Assembly: GCA_030425425.1 (NCBI GenBank)
Contig: JAUIAO010000017.1
Span: 30,405 to 94,404, forward strand
Length of the DNA: 64,000 nt
Origin: Bacteroidia bacterium
GTDB taxonomy: Bacteria; Bacteroidota; Bacteroidia; Cytophagales; Cyclobacteriaceae
Reading direction: 5' to 3'
The position numbers and the translations under genes were made by a program. The notes below the pieces were generated by a model that was not told the origin of the DNA, ran no database searches, and saw only the letters and a list, made by a program, of their open reading frames with translations. Each line of letters begins with the position of its first letter. Position 1 is the first letter of the stretch. Positions 50,422 through 60,848 of the stretch are shown one piece after another.

Positions 50422-53400
50422 ATGATTATGAACCGATTTCTTCGACCCATACTGCTATGGGCCGGGCTCGCATCCGGTTTTGTATATGGGCAATCAATCA
50501 ATCAGGCCGAGTACTTTCTGGATGAGGATCCCGGATTGGGAAATGGAGTCCCCATAGCGGTGACACCAGCAGGGAGCATCGATCAAAACTTCGATGTAAA
50601 TACAACCGGTCTGTCTACGGGTTTGCACAAGATATATGTGCGATCCAAACAAAGTGATGGACTATGGGGTGTTCCCAAAACAAGGTTTTTTTATGTGTCG
50701 GACCCTGCTAGTCAGCAGGCAATTGAGTTTGCTACGGATATTATTTCCGCAGAATATTTCTTTGACACTGATCCTGGGCCAGGACAAGGGGCAAGTATTC
50801 CTTTACAGAAAGCCTCCTCAATTGATCAAAGCTGGGTTGCAAAGACCTCTGGATTGGACACTGGATATCACAAGCTTTACATACGCACGCAATCAGTAGA
50901 CGGGTTTTGGAGTGTTCCCGATACTGTATCGATTCGAATTAATGACACAGCTTGTCTTTCCCCAGTAGTAGATTTCACATTTGATACGGTAGATATCGAT
51001 ACGAATGTTGGCCTCAGCGATTTGTCTACCAACGTCGATGCAGGTGCCACCTACAGTTGGGATGTTTCTAACGATGGCAATATTGAAAGTACGAATGTCA
51101 CTTTCGATACACAATTCGGATCAAGAGGTATTTATCCTATTAGACTAACGATTACAAATCCAGATGGCTGTAGTGCCAGTATCATTAAAAATGTCATTGT
51201 CACAGACGGTCTTGATCAGACGCTCTCGCTTTCTGCAAGTGACAGTATCATTTCTGGAGAATTGACAACTATCTCAGCACCAGCAGGATATACTTATGAA
51301 TGGAATACCGGAGCAACCACTCAAAGTATAGAAGTTGGAGAAGCAGGTACTTATTATTGTTTTCTATCCAAAGATGGTATAACAGTCAAATCAGAACTCG
51401 TCAACATATCGACTTTTCTCCCTGTTACAGCCAATTTGGTCACAGCGGATGCTACCTCTGGTGCAAACAATGGTGCTGCACTGCTCGAAAATATCACTTC
51501 GGATGGATTGTCATACTCCATTTCATGGTCTACAGGTGATACGGAAGTGCATTCATTGACCGGCTTAGCTCCTGGAAGCTATAGTGTGACTATTTCTACT
51601 GCACTTGATAATTATGTATTCCCGTTTACCATCATTGATACTACTCCGGCAAACAACAGTCTGGTAGCGGCTGAGTTTTTTATTGGAACGGATCCAGGCC
51701 CCGGAAATGGAACACCGATTTCTGTGTACAACGCCGAAACTTTCAATATCAACTACAGTCTGGATGTCTCTTCATTGGAAATAGGGCTACACAAGATATA
51801 TACGCGTGTTCAAAACGTTAATGGGCTTTGGAGTGTACCTGCTTACAGACATTTCTACGTGATTGACCCTAATGCCAGAATTTACGAACCATTTGATTTT
51901 GACCTTGTAAAAGCTGAATATTTCTTTGACGAAGACCCAGGTGCGGGTAATGGAAATTCCATATCTATCACAGCGGGAAAAACGGCCGATGTTGATTTTT
52001 CACATATGATTTCTTCGTTGGAGGGTGGCCTTCACGAGATGTATGTCAGGACTCAGAATAGCGCCGGGATATGGTCTTTAAGCAGACCTGTTTCCTTTTT
52101 CGTTATAGGTGCAAGGTTTGAAAATGTAATTACATTCAAAACAGACATTGTAGAAGCTGAGTACTTTTTTAATAATGATCCCGGAATCGGTAATGGTGTT
52201 AATATTCCTGTGCAGAAATCCAATCAGATTACCAATAGACCATGGGCGGCCAAAACAGACGGATTGACCACAGGAGAGCATACATTGAATATCCGGGTAA
52301 AATCTCAGGATGGCGTTTGGAATGTGATCAACACGCAGGAATTCACTATTAATGAAGATGCTTGCGTACCTCCGATAGCTGATTTCAGTTTTGACACTGT
52401 AGGTGTAGAAACATTAGTTGGAATTACTGATCTATCAGCTGGTTTATCAGATAGTGTAGCTTATGCCTGGGATATTTATGGGGATGGAGTGATTGAAAGC
52501 ACCTCTCCTACTTTTGACACCACATTTGCTGAAAAAGGTGTTTATCCACTCAAACTAACTGTTGTCAATTTCCCAGATAGTTGTTTTACAAGTATTGTGA
52601 AAGACCTATACATCACAGATGGTTTTCCGAATGATCTGACAGTCAATAATTCTGACAGTCTGCTAGTGGGAGATTCCATCGTATATACAGCACCTGAGGG
52701 CTTTACCTACGAATGGAATACTGGAGATAGTACTCAATCAATTGCTGTCAAAGAAACGGGAACATACTTCGCTTGGCTCGCCTTAGATGGAATCAGCTAT
52801 AAATCCAAAGCTGAAACCGTACATTTTTTCAACCCAGTCACAGCCAATCTAATTGTGAATCAGGCATCTATAGGTGTAGAAAATGGATCTGCAAGATTGA
52901 CAAATATTGATTCGGATGGTTTGCCATATCAAATCTTATGGTCTACAGGTGAAGAGTCCACCACAAACCTAAGTGGCCTGGCAATCGGAAATTATCAAGT
53001 GGAAGTTGCTACAGTTCTGGATACTGTCCAATTCACTTTCGCGATCAGTGAAAAGTCACTTGAGGGCACTGAGGTTATCGCTGCAGAGTACTTCTTCAAT
53101 GAAGATCCCGGCATTTCTAATGGAACTTCAATTCCTATTTATCAGGAAAATGAAGTAGATTTTGATTTCTCTGTGGATGTTTCTGGTCTCGATGTAGGAC
53201 TACATAAAATGTATCTTAGAACTCAGCAAGCAAGCGGTCTCTGGGGAATCCCAAAAACGAGATTCTTTTATGTAATTGATACAGCACAGAAAGTCATTGA
53301 AGATTTTGATTTTAATCTGATAGGTGCAGAATACTATGTGGACGAGGATCCAGGAATTGGAATGGCTGAAAGCATCGTATTTAGTGCCTCCAAAACAGTC

Positions 53401-56400
53401 GATCAACCCATTTCTCTGAACACAGAAAACCTGACTTCTGGACTCCATTTTCTATACATCCGTACGCAGCAAGATGATGGCAATTGGAGTATTCCAAGCA
53501 AGACGAGTTTCTTTGTCATTGATTCTACCAAGCAGGAAGTACTTTTTGTGAATAATGATATTGTAGCAGGGGAATATTTCTTCAATGAAGATCCTGGTGT
53601 TGGTAGAGGAATGCCTCTCCCTATTTACAAATCAGATACCATCAAAAATCGGCCTTGGTCTGCTGCTACTGCCGGATTAGAAACAGGCAAACACAAACTA
53701 TACATCAGGCTTCAAAATCAAGATGGAGTTTGGAATATGGCACGGCAAAAAGAGATCTTCATTTACGGATCAGATTGTGATTTACCAAATGTTGATTTCA
53801 CTTTCGATACCGTAGGATTGGATACGCCTATTGGTTTGACTGATTTAAGTTCCAATGTTTTATCCGGAGCAACATACCAATGGGATATTCAGGGTGATGG
53901 AGTCATAGAAAGCAATGATCCAGCTTATAATCCAGCATTCAGTGAATTCGGAATATACCCGATTCGACTCACCATTGAGAATGCTGAAGGATGCTCCAGA
54001 AGTATTGTAAAAGATGTGCTAGTTGTTGATCAGATACCACAGGCAATTGCCTATTCGGGTGGTGACAGTCTATTAATTGGTGCTGCGGCAAATCTAGAGG
54101 CACCTTTGGGAGATTCCTACGAATGGAACACCGGAGACACCACACAAACGATATCGGTCATCGAAGATGGTACCTATTATGCCTTTGTAAATTCTGGAGG
54201 CATCCCATTCCAGACCAACAAACTACAATTTAGTTTCTTCGATTCATTATCGTTTGTACTAGATATCTATCCAGCAACTTCTGGATTGAATAATGGAGCA
54301 GTCATTATTGATTCTCTATATAGTGACGGATTGCCAGTTTCAATTAGCTGGTCTTCTGGAGAACAAGCTGTCTTTAGACTACAAGAATTATCATCTGGAG
54401 ACTACTCAGTCACATTCACAACGCCACTTCAGACAGTTACCGAAAGTTTCACAATTAGTAGTGAAACCGCGGTGCAAAATAGCCTGATAGCATATGAGTA
54501 TTTTGTGGATACAGATCCCGGGCCAGGATTGGGAATTCCAGTGAACGGATACCATGAAACACAGGTAAGCGTGGATGCTGCTGCTACATTCAGTGATATC
54601 ACGGAGGGCACCCACAACATTTATTTCAGAGCTAAAAACGAGCAGGGGATCTGGGGCGCTCCTGCCAAGAAACCATTCTTCATCCTTTCAGGTCTCAATG
54701 ATCTGAATTTGAATTTTGGTGGAAATATCGTGTACGCAGAGTATGCCATTGACTCTTTGCCAAAACATGGTCAGGGAATACCAATAGACATTTCAGCATC
54801 TACCAGTTTGGATCAAACTTTGGCTGTGGATGTGTCTGCTCTTAGTGCTGGTAATCATCAGTTGTATGTCCAGGTAAAAGACGAAAGCGGCAACTGGTCC
54901 ATGAGTGAGACCAATGAGTTTACCATTTGTAATACAACTCCCGCCAGCCCGGTAGTCAATGCAATCAGCGGATGTCCAGGGGAAGATTTTGTAATGACCA
55001 TTACCAATCCGGAAACAAGCATCAATTGGTATGATTCTGATTCAACGCTCCTACAGACTGGCACTTCCTCCAGCTACTACATTTATGACGTTCCTGAACC
55101 AACCTCATATTATGTCTCTCAGACAAATGAAGAAGGTTGTACTTCAGAACTGGTAGAAGTACCTATTGACATTATTGAGCATGAAATCTTTGCTGGCCCA
55201 GACCTTGATACGTATTCATATTTTGATTCTGTTTATCTGGAAAACAATTTCCCTAAGGGAGGTAGCTGGTCTGGCTCATATGTCAACGCTGATGGATTGT
55301 TCTTACCGAAATCAGCTGGCATAGGTACATTTAGCCTCACGTATACATTGGATTCTGCTGGCTGTTCATTGTCTGACGAACTGCTTGTAAATGTCCAAAG
55401 ACTCAACAATGACGCTCCTATCGTAGAAGATCAAGTGTTTGCGATCTCCGAAAACATCACTACTGGCACCATTCTCGGTAAGATCATCGCCACTGACAAT
55501 GAAGGAGACTTGATCAGATATTATGGCTCAAGTGCCGCAGACACTTCAGTAATCTCCATCAATGAACTTACAGGTGAGCTAATGGTCAAAGACAGCACAT
55601 ATTTCGATTTCGAAAGCAACATATCTCTTGATCTCAATGTGATTGTTTCTGATCCATACTATGAATCTACAGCACTGATCACCGTCAATATTTCTGATAT
55701 CAATGAAGCTCCGGTCATCACTGATCAAAGTTTTACATTGATTGAAAATAGTCCGACAAATACGGCAATTGGAGAAGTATTTGCAACCGACCCTGAGGGT
55801 GAAAGCCTTAGCTACACCATCACAGATGGCGATGCTGATGGAGCTTTCTCAATTGACAATTCCTCCGGTCAGATAACTCTTGCTGACTCTTCTTTGATTG
55901 ATTTTGAAAATACTCCTTCTTACGAATTAACAGTGGAAGTTTCGGATGGTGTGTTAGTATCACAGGCTTCGGTAACCATTACAATTGAAAATGTAAATGA
56001 GCTACCTGTTGTGACTGATTACACATTCTCTATCGCTGAAAACTCTGCAAATGGAACCGCACTTGGAACCATCGTAGCAACTGATCCGGAAGGTGAAGCT
56101 CTTGCATTTAGCATAGAAAGTGGAAACTCTGCCGGAATATTTACAATAGATAACTCTGGCAGCCTCACAGTGAGTGATAGCACAGCATTGGATTATGAAT
56201 TGGGTAACAACCTAATCAATCTTTCTATTGCCATAACTGATGGTGTAAATCAAGTTACATCAACCGTTGAAGTCACTATCACACCGGTGAATGAAGCTCC
56301 AATAGTTCAGAATGCTGATTTTGTAATAGACGAAATGTTACCGGCAGAAACAGAAGTAGGTACTCTAGTCGTTTCAGATCCTGAAAATGATGTACTTTCT

Positions 56401-58818
56401 TTCAGTTTCTCAGAAGGAAATACTTCTGACGCATTTGCCATTTCGACTGCTGGTTTGATCACCGTTAATAATGCAGATGCACTTGAATATGATATCAATC
56501 CAACTTTTACACTGGCCATCGCCGTATCCGATGGTGACTTATCAAGTACAGCGACGGTCAATGTTGCTTTAAACGAAGTGATTCTGAATATTTCTGAGTC
56601 AGATTCTAGTGCGCTGGTTGCACTTTATGATTCTACCGGAGGTTCAGGCTGGACCAATAATTCAGGATGGCTCACTGAGCCAATCGCGGATTGGCATGGT
56701 GTGAATGTAGATGGGCCAAGAATCCTTAGCATTGAACTGGCGAACAACAATCTGACAGGTAAAATCCCTGATCAATTCATGGAGTTATCCGGGGTAAGCA
56801 TTTTAGACTTCAGTAATAATGAACTCACGAATCTCCCTAAAACGGGTCTAATACCTGGTGTTTTGTCTCTGGATATTAGTAATAACAGACTGCAGTTCGG
56901 TGCACTAGAGCCATTGGTGCAAGCCAGTACAGAAATAGCTTATGCACCTCAGAAAATCGTTTTGCAAGAAACCCGAGTAATTGCCGAATTAGGAACCAAT
57001 GCAACAATTGATAGATCAGTGAGTGGTACTGATAATACCTATAGCTGGTTCAAAGACGGTGAAGCTTATCCAGAAGGTAGTGGTTCTGAAATTACAGTTG
57101 CGGCCGGATCCTTTAGTGATGAGGCGGTTTACTTCGCTAAAGTTACCAGCTCGATTGTTCCTGAGTTGACTCTGACTACTGCCAATGTGAATTTTAAAGT
57201 ATCCTCCTTGGAAAGAGATCGTGCAGCGCTATTGGCAATATATGATGCACTAAATGGTGAAAACTGGGACAATGGCTCAGACTGGCCTTCTACTGACTTG
57301 AATTCTTGGGATGAAATTACTATCACCAACAATCGGGTAACAGCAATTAATCTTTCTGACAACAATGCTTCCGGATCTGTACCAGCTGATATCAATGACC
57401 TGCTGGAACTCACAAGTATTGATTTGTCTAATAATCAAATCTCAGGTTTACCAACAATCACATTGCCCAATCTGACATCTCTGAATGTCAGTAATAACCA
57501 ATTGGAGTTTGATGATTTGGAACCAAATGTGGAAGTAACTGGAATCAATTACTCAAATCAAACACTTGCAGATTCGCGGCTCACAGAAATTATATCTGTC
57601 GGAAGTGATTATACGCTCAATGTTTCTGTAGGCGGTGAATCAAATCAGTACACCTGGATACGTTCCAACGATATATCGAGTAATGTAACGCTGGTAGAAA
57701 ATTCATCAGAAAGCAGCTACACCATCGAAAATATCAATTATGAAACGATGGGTTCTCATGTATTGACAGTGACTAACCCAGTCGTTTCTGGCCTGACTCT
57801 CACATCTAAGCAAAAAGTGGTTTATGCATCGGCTGACCTTGGACTTGCAGCCTACGACAATGACAGTGCAGCATTCGTAGATGGTGAAGCATATGCCTTC
57901 CGAGTGACGCAAGCAGGAGCTTATGACACCATACAGACAGTGAGTGCCAACACCATAAATCCTAATATCTTCACCTTCAGTGATTTGATTTTGGGAGACT
58001 ATCTATTGGCCGTAAGACCGGATGTAATCGAGCCTTTCTTCACGACTTATTATCCGAGCACCGACCTTTGGATAGAAGCAGAACAGTTCAGCTTACGCGA
58101 GGATACTACTCACGCATTGAAAATGGGACAAATTCCCCCTCCTCCTCCAGACAATGAAGATGCAGGAGTAGTAGAAGGAACAGTGGAATCAGAGTTTGAG
58201 GATGACACTACTGCAAACGGCAGGATTCTGGCGCGTAAAAAAGTGAAACGAGCCGCCTGCTCTATGAGAAGATATACCGGTAGCGGCAGGTTGATGGAAG
58301 ATGATTCGGTATTCGTACTTTACGCTTATTTGGAATCAGATGATGAAGGACGGTTTAAATTTGAAGACATAGAAGCAGGGCGTTATAGATTCAATATTGA
58401 ATACCCGGGAATACCAATGGATCCAGGTTCCTACGTATCATTTACAATAGGAGATGATGGCGTAGAAAAGAACACTTTTACGCTGGAAGCCGTGATTACT
58501 GAAAATGGTATTGTGGTAGAAAAAATCCAGGAACTTGGATTTTACCGCAAGTATTTCAAAGACTTGGAGGTCTATCCAAACCCTGCCAATGACTTCATGA
58601 CGATCAGTTATGCTAAGCTTCTTCACACAGGAGTAACCATGAGATTGGTTGATCTAATGGGTAGAACAGTCCTTGAAAGGCAATTGGATAGCGGATATGA
58701 TCGTGAAATGGAGATAGATGTCAGTAAAGTTCCGGATGGGATTTACCTTGTGAACTTCATCGACACTCTCGATCGAAAAGAATCAGTCATTTCCATCAGA
58801 GTTTCTATTCAGCATTAA
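50422..58818 (+). CDS. Giant T9SS-sorted surface protein with EDPG repeats, PKD, cadherin-like and LRR domains
   Basis: 2798 residues with signal peptide (1-23). Ten copies of an about-80-residue module of unknown function start with A-E-Y-F-x(2)-D-P-G-x-G-x-G and end near GLxxGxHxxYxRxxxxxGxW, near residues 29, 111, 415, 496, 577, 888, 967, 1048, 1356 and 1437. After groups of these comes a triplet: PKD domain (178, 648, 1119), an EWNTGxxTQ Ig-like domain, and a SprB-like domain (LLENITSDGL, ISWSTGD). Four cadherin-like domains follow (1664-2053), two LRR blocks (2059-2170, 2263-2373) with Ig-like spacers, a carboxypeptidase-regulatory-like part (2430-2700), and a type A T9SS sorting domain (VYPNPANDFMTISY to the end). 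It should be exported by T9SS and attached to the surface as an adhesin. Confidence 0.88.
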   Translation: MIMNRFLRPILLWAGLASGFVYGQSINQAEYFLDEDPGLGNGVPIAVTPAGSIDQNFDVNTTGLSTGLHKIYVRSKQSDGLWGVPKTRFFYVSDPASQQAIEFATDIISAEYFFDTDPGPGQGASIPLQKASSIDQSWVAKTSGLDTGYHKLYIRTQSVDGFWSVPDTVSIRINDTACLSPVVDFTFDTVDIDTNVGLSDLSTNVDAGATYSWDVSNDGNIESTNVTFDTQFGSRGIYPIRLTITNPDGCSASIIKNVIVTDGLDQTLSLSASDSIISGELTTISAPAGYTYEWNTGATTQSIEVGEAGTYYCFLSKDGITVKSELVNISTFLPVTANLVTADATSGANNGAALLENITSDGLSYSISWSTGDTEVHSLTGLAPGSYSVTISTALDNYVFPFTIIDTTPANNSLVAAEFFIGTDPGPGNGTPISVYNAETFNINYSLDVSSLEIGLHKIYTRVQNVNGLWSVPAYRHFYVIDPNARIYEPFDFDLVKAEYFFDEDPGAGNGNSISITAGKTADVDFSHMISSLEGGLHEMYVRTQNSAGIWSLSRPVSFFVIGARFENVITFKTDIVEAEYFFNNDPGIGNGVNIPVQKSNQITNRPWAAKTDGLTTGEHTLNIRVKSQDGVWNVINTQEFTINEDACVPPIADFSFDTVGVETLVGITDLSAGLSDSVAYAWDIYGDGVIESTSPTFDTTFAEKGVYPLKLTVVNFPDSCFTSIVKDLYITDGFPNDLTVNNSDSLLVGDSIVYTAPEGFTYEWNTGDSTQSIAVKETGTYFAWLALDGISYKSKAETVHFFNPVTANLIVNQASIGVENGSARLTNIDSDGLPYQILWSTGEESTTNLSGLAIGNYQVEVATVLDTVQFTFAISEKSLEGTEVIAAEYFFNEDPGISNGTSIPIYQENEVDFDFSVDVSGLDVGLHKMYLRTQQASGLWGIPKTRFFYVIDTAQKVIEDFDFNLIGAEYYVDEDPGIGMAESIVFSASKTVDQPISLNTENLTSGLHFLYIRTQQDDGNWSIPSKTSFFVIDSTKQEVLFVNNDIVAGEYFFNEDPGVGRGMPLPIYKSDTIKNRPWSAATAGLETGKHKLYIRLQNQDGVWNMARQKEIFIYGSDCDLPNVDFTFDTVGLDTPIGLTDLSSNVLSGATYQWDIQGDGVIESNDPAYNPAFSEFGIYPIRLTIENAEGCSRSIVKDVLVVDQIPQAIAYSGGDSLLIGAAANLEAPLGDSYEWNTGDTTQTISVIEDGTYYAFVNSGGIPFQTNKLQFSFFDSLSFVLDIYPATSGLNNGAVIIDSLYSDGLPVSISWSSGEQAVFRLQELSSGDYSVTFTTPLQTVTESFTISSETAVQNSLIAYEYFVDTDPGPGLGIPVNGYHETQVSVDAAATFSDITEGTHNIYFRAKNEQGIWGAPAKKPFFILSGLNDLNLNFGGNIVYAEYAIDSLPKHGQGIPIDISASTSLDQTLAVDVSALSAGNHQLYVQVKDESGNWSMSETNEFTICNTTPASPVVNAISGCPGEDFVMTITNPETSINWYDSDSTLLQTGTSSSYYIYDVPEPTSYYVSQTNEEGCTSELVEVPIDIIEHEIFAGPDLDTYSYFDSVYLENNFPKGGSWSGSYVNADGLFLPKSAGIGTFSLTYTLDSAGCSLSDELLVNVQRLNNDAPIVEDQVFAISENITTGTILGKIIATDNEGDLIRYYGSSAADTSVISINELTGELMVKDSTYFDFESNISLDLNVIVSDPYYESTALITVNISDINEAPVITDQSFTLIENSPTNTAIGEVFATDPEGESLSYTITDGDADGAFSIDNSSGQITLADSSLIDFENTPSYELTVEVSDGVLVSQASVTITIENVNELPVVTDYTFSIAENSANGTALGTIVATDPEGEALAFSIESGNSAGIFTIDNSGSLTVSDSTALDYELGNNLINLSIAITDGVNQVTSTVEVTITPVNEAPIVQNADFVIDEMLPAETEVGTLVVSDPENDVLSFSFSEGNTSDAFAISTAGLITVNNADALEYDINPTFTLAIAVSDGDLSSTATVNVALNEVILNISESDSSALVALYDSTGGSGWTNNSGWLTEPIADWHGVNVDGPRILSIELANNNLTGKIPDQFMELSGVSILDFSNNELTNLPKTGLIPGVLSLDISNNRLQFGALEPLVQASTEIAYAPQKIVLQETRVIAELGTNATIDRSVSGTDNTYSWFKDGEAYPEGSGSEITVAAGSFSDEAVYFAKVTSSIVPELTLTTANVNFKVSSLERDRAALLAIYDALNGENWDNGSDWPSTDLNSWDEITITNNRVTAINLSDNNASGSVPADINDLLELTSIDLSNNQISGLPTITLPNLTSLNVSNNQLEFDDLEPNVEVTGINYSNQTLADSRLTEIISVGSDYTLNVSVGGESNQYTWIRSNDISSNVTLVENSSESSYTIENINYETMGSHVLTVTNPVVSGLTLTSKQKVVYASADLGLAAYDNDSAAFVDGEAYAFRVTQAGAYDTIQTVSANTINPNIFTFSDLILGDYLLAVRPDVIEPFFTTYYPSTDLWIEAEQFSLREDTTHALKMGQIPPPPPDNEDAGVVEGTVESEFEDDTTANGRILARKKVKRAACSMRRYTGSGRLMEDDSVFVLYAYLESDDEGRFKFEDIEAGRYRFNIEYPGIPMDPGSYVSFTIGDDGVEKNTFTLEAVITENGIVVEKIQELGFYRKYFKDLEVYPNPANDFMTISYAKLLHTGVTMRLVDLMGRTVLERQLDSGYDREMEIDVSKVPDGIYLVNFIDTLDRKESVISIRVSIQH

Positions 58819-58824
58819 GATTTT

Positions 58825-58852
58825 GGCCGGTTTTCACCGGCCTATTTTTTTG
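58825..58852 (+). terminator. Rho-independent terminator of the giant gene
   Basis: GGCCGGT / ACCGGCC stem with a 4-nt loop, then TATTTTTTTT, 6 nt after the stop codon at 58818. A GC-rich stem with a long U-tract makes this a strong terminator on the plus strand. Confidence 0.9.
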
Positions 58853-58854
58853 AC

Positions 58855-59769
58855 TTACCTCAGATTATCCAAATCCAAAGCCCTTCGCTTGTATATCCTG
58901 TTCAAAACAGGATAAATCAAAACTGAAATAAGAATCAATGCAGTTCCCAAGTAAAATCCAGAAGTCATTTTTTCCCTTTCGGGAAATAAAATCAGCGCCA
59001 TGGCAATGCCATAAACTGGTTCCAAATTGACAGTAAGATTGATAGAAAAGGCAGAGAGCCGCTGCATAAGTTTCACAGAGTAGCTGTAGGCAAATACTGT
59101 ACAAACCAAGCCCAAAATCAGTAAATAAAACCAATCATTCATCGTTGGAGCCAAATTCAAACTATCAATTCCATCAAGCTGAAGATAAATTGGGAAAAAG
59201 AATGCGATGAAAACGGTTGCTGAAAGCATTTCATAAAAAGTAATGACAAAAGGGTCTGCTCGCTTCGTCACCTTACCATTGATTACAGTAAACATACCTG
59301 AGAGCATAGCCGAAACAATGGCTACTGCCAACCCAATAATATGATCAAACTCTACATTGAAAATCACCACAATCCCAAAAAATGCAATTACACTCAGCAC
59401 CACCTCATATCCTTTGATCTTCGTTTTATTGGCGAAGGGCTCAAAAAAACTTGTCCAAAGTGAAGCGGTGGCCATTCCTGCCAGGCAAATAGAAACATTT
59501 GAGATCCGGGCAGATAAGAAAAACAATATCCAGTGTGCCGCGATCAGCCCACCCGTCCCGAATGTGATCCAATAATCTTTTTTCAGACTAAACTTCAGTG
59601 ATTTTTTTCTAGCAAAGATTAGAATCAGCAAGCCTGCAGATGCGATCATAGTCCTGAAAAATACCATCTCCACTGAGGGTAAATCAATCAGGACACCTAA
59701 AATCGCCGTAAATCCCCAGATCAAAACGATGAAATGAAGAAAGGCAAAATCCTTCGTTTCCTGGGTCAT
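58855..59769 (-). CDS. EamA-family (DMT superfamily) transporter
   Basis: 304 residues with ten hydrophobic helices in two five-helix EamA repeats, the second starting near residue 155 (AVAIVSAMLSGMFTVINGKVT). FFRTMIASAGLLILIF and SLWTSFFEPF in the first half, and NLTVNLEPVYGIAMALILFPEREKM in the second, are the typical EamA segments. It exports or imports small metabolites such as amino acids or nucleotide sugars; substrate unknown. Its ATG overlaps the stop of the LptG/F gene by 4 nt, making it third in a tgt-lptG/F-eamA operon. Confidence 0.9.
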   Translation of the reverse strand: MTQETKDFAFLHFIVLIWGFTAILGVLIDLPSVEMVFFRTMIASAGLLILIFARKKSLKFSLKKDYWITFGTGGLIAAHWILFFLSARISNVSICLAGMATASLWTSFFEPFANKTKIKGYEVVLSVIAFFGIVVIFNVEFDHIIGLAVAIVSAMLSGMFTVINGKVTKRADPFVITFYEMLSATVFIAFFFPIYLQLDGIDSLNLAPTMNDWFYLLILGLVCTVFAYSYSVKLMQRLSAFSINLTVNLEPVYGIAMALILFPEREKMTSGFYLGTALILISVLIYPVLNRIYKRRALDLDNLR

Positions 59770-60848
59770 CTCGGTACCGTGTTGTAAAGCAATAAACCTA
59801 CAGCTGTAAAGAGAATGTTAGGAATCCAAACGGCCAGAATTGGGTTCATTGTCCCAGCTTCTGCAATAGCTCGTGCAAGAATGAAAAAGATGATAAAAAT
59901 AAAGGCAATCAAAAAGCCCATGGCTATGGGTAAGCCCGTACCTCTTCGTGATTTTTTTGCCGAGACAATCACCCCGATAAAGCACAAGATGATTACCCCG
60001 AAAGGCTGCATGTATCGTATATATTTCTCGATTTTGTAAAATTGAACATCCCCAGCTCCCCTGCTCTGCTGCAAGGCGATATAGTCATTTAGTTCGGGAA
60101 TGGTGAGGGTTTCCTGTAACCGCTCTTTATTTTGAAAATCAGACGGGGATAAATTGAGAAGCGTATCCATATCATTAGCTGCACCACCAGAAGTAATCAC
60201 TTCTCCACCATCCTTCAGCTCTCTCAATTGCCAGTTTTTCAAACTCCACTTGTTTGTCGCCGTGTCCCAATGAATCCTCTTGGCATTGATTTTGGCTACC
60301 AGCTCTTCATCGATGATTTTTTCCAACGTGACATTGTATCCTATATCACGCTGATTATTGTAGCGATCTATGTAGATATAGTCATTATCTGCAATCTTCA
60401 AATGCATATTCCGATCAGAATAGAAGAAAGGCTTCTTCAGGTAATTCAATTCAAATCCAATTCGATATTTATTAGCATCCGGAATGATGTACCCCATAAA
60501 CACAAAACTCATCGCAGCGATCAGTAATGATGCAGCAAAATAAGGAATCAACATTCTCCTGAAACTGATTCCTGCAGCTAATATGGCCACTATTTCTGTC
60601 TGTGAAGCCAGCTTGGCCGTAACAAATACCGTGGCTATAAATGCCGTAATGGGAGTCAGTAAGATGGCATAATATGGAAACAGAGTGAGATAGTATTTCG
60701 TGATCTGAGCCCTGCTTACTTGATTTTGTATGAAGTCATCATTTTTCTCAGTAAAATCAATCACACAAATGATCACCACCAGTCCAACGACCACAAATAC
60801 AAAAACTCCAAGAATCTTCTTTAGAATATACCAATCAAGCTTTTTCAA
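59766..60848 (-). CDS. LptF/LptG-family lipopolysaccharide export permease (YjgP/YjgQ)
   Basis: 360 residues. N-terminal LDWYILKKILGVFVFVVVGLVV starts the first helix, TPITAFIATVFVTAKLASQTEIVAILAAGISFRRML covers the coupling region (the E-I-x-A-x-x-A-x-G-x-S motif), a large periplasmic beta domain fills about 125-260, and three C-terminal helices end LPIAMGFLIAFIFII and the last segment. It forms part of the ABC transporter that extracts LPS; in Bacteroidota one gene often stands beside tgt. Start and stop each overlap a neighbour by 4 nt. LptF and LptG cannot be told apart here. Confidence 0.9.
   Translation of the reverse strand: MKKLDWYILKKILGVFVFVVVGLVVIICVIDFTEKNDDFIQNQVSRAQITKYYLTLFPYYAILLTPITAFIATVFVTAKLASQTEIVAILAAGISFRRMLIPYFAASLLIAAMSFVFMGYIIPDANKYRIGFELNYLKKPFFYSDRNMHLKIADNDYIYIDRYNNQRDIGYNVTLEKIIDEELVAKINAKRIHWDTATNKWSLKNWQLRELKDGGEVITSGGAANDMDTLLNLSPSDFQNKERLQETLTIPELNDYIALQQSRGAGDVQFYKIEKYIRYMQPFGVIILCFIGVIVSAKKSRRGTGLPIAMGFLIAFIFIIFFILARAIAEAGTMNPILAVWIPNILFTAVGLLLYNTVPR

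Noticed and set aside
50506..54800. Regularly spaced similar DNA words suggesting a CRISPR or tandem DNA repeat
   Set aside because: They lie in one reading frame and come from protein modules of about 80 residues whose codons differ; there are no spacers or cas genes.
58825..58852. Terminator acting on eamA as well
   Set aside because: On the minus strand the stem is followed by AAAATC, not a U-tract, so it serves the plus-strand giant gene only.
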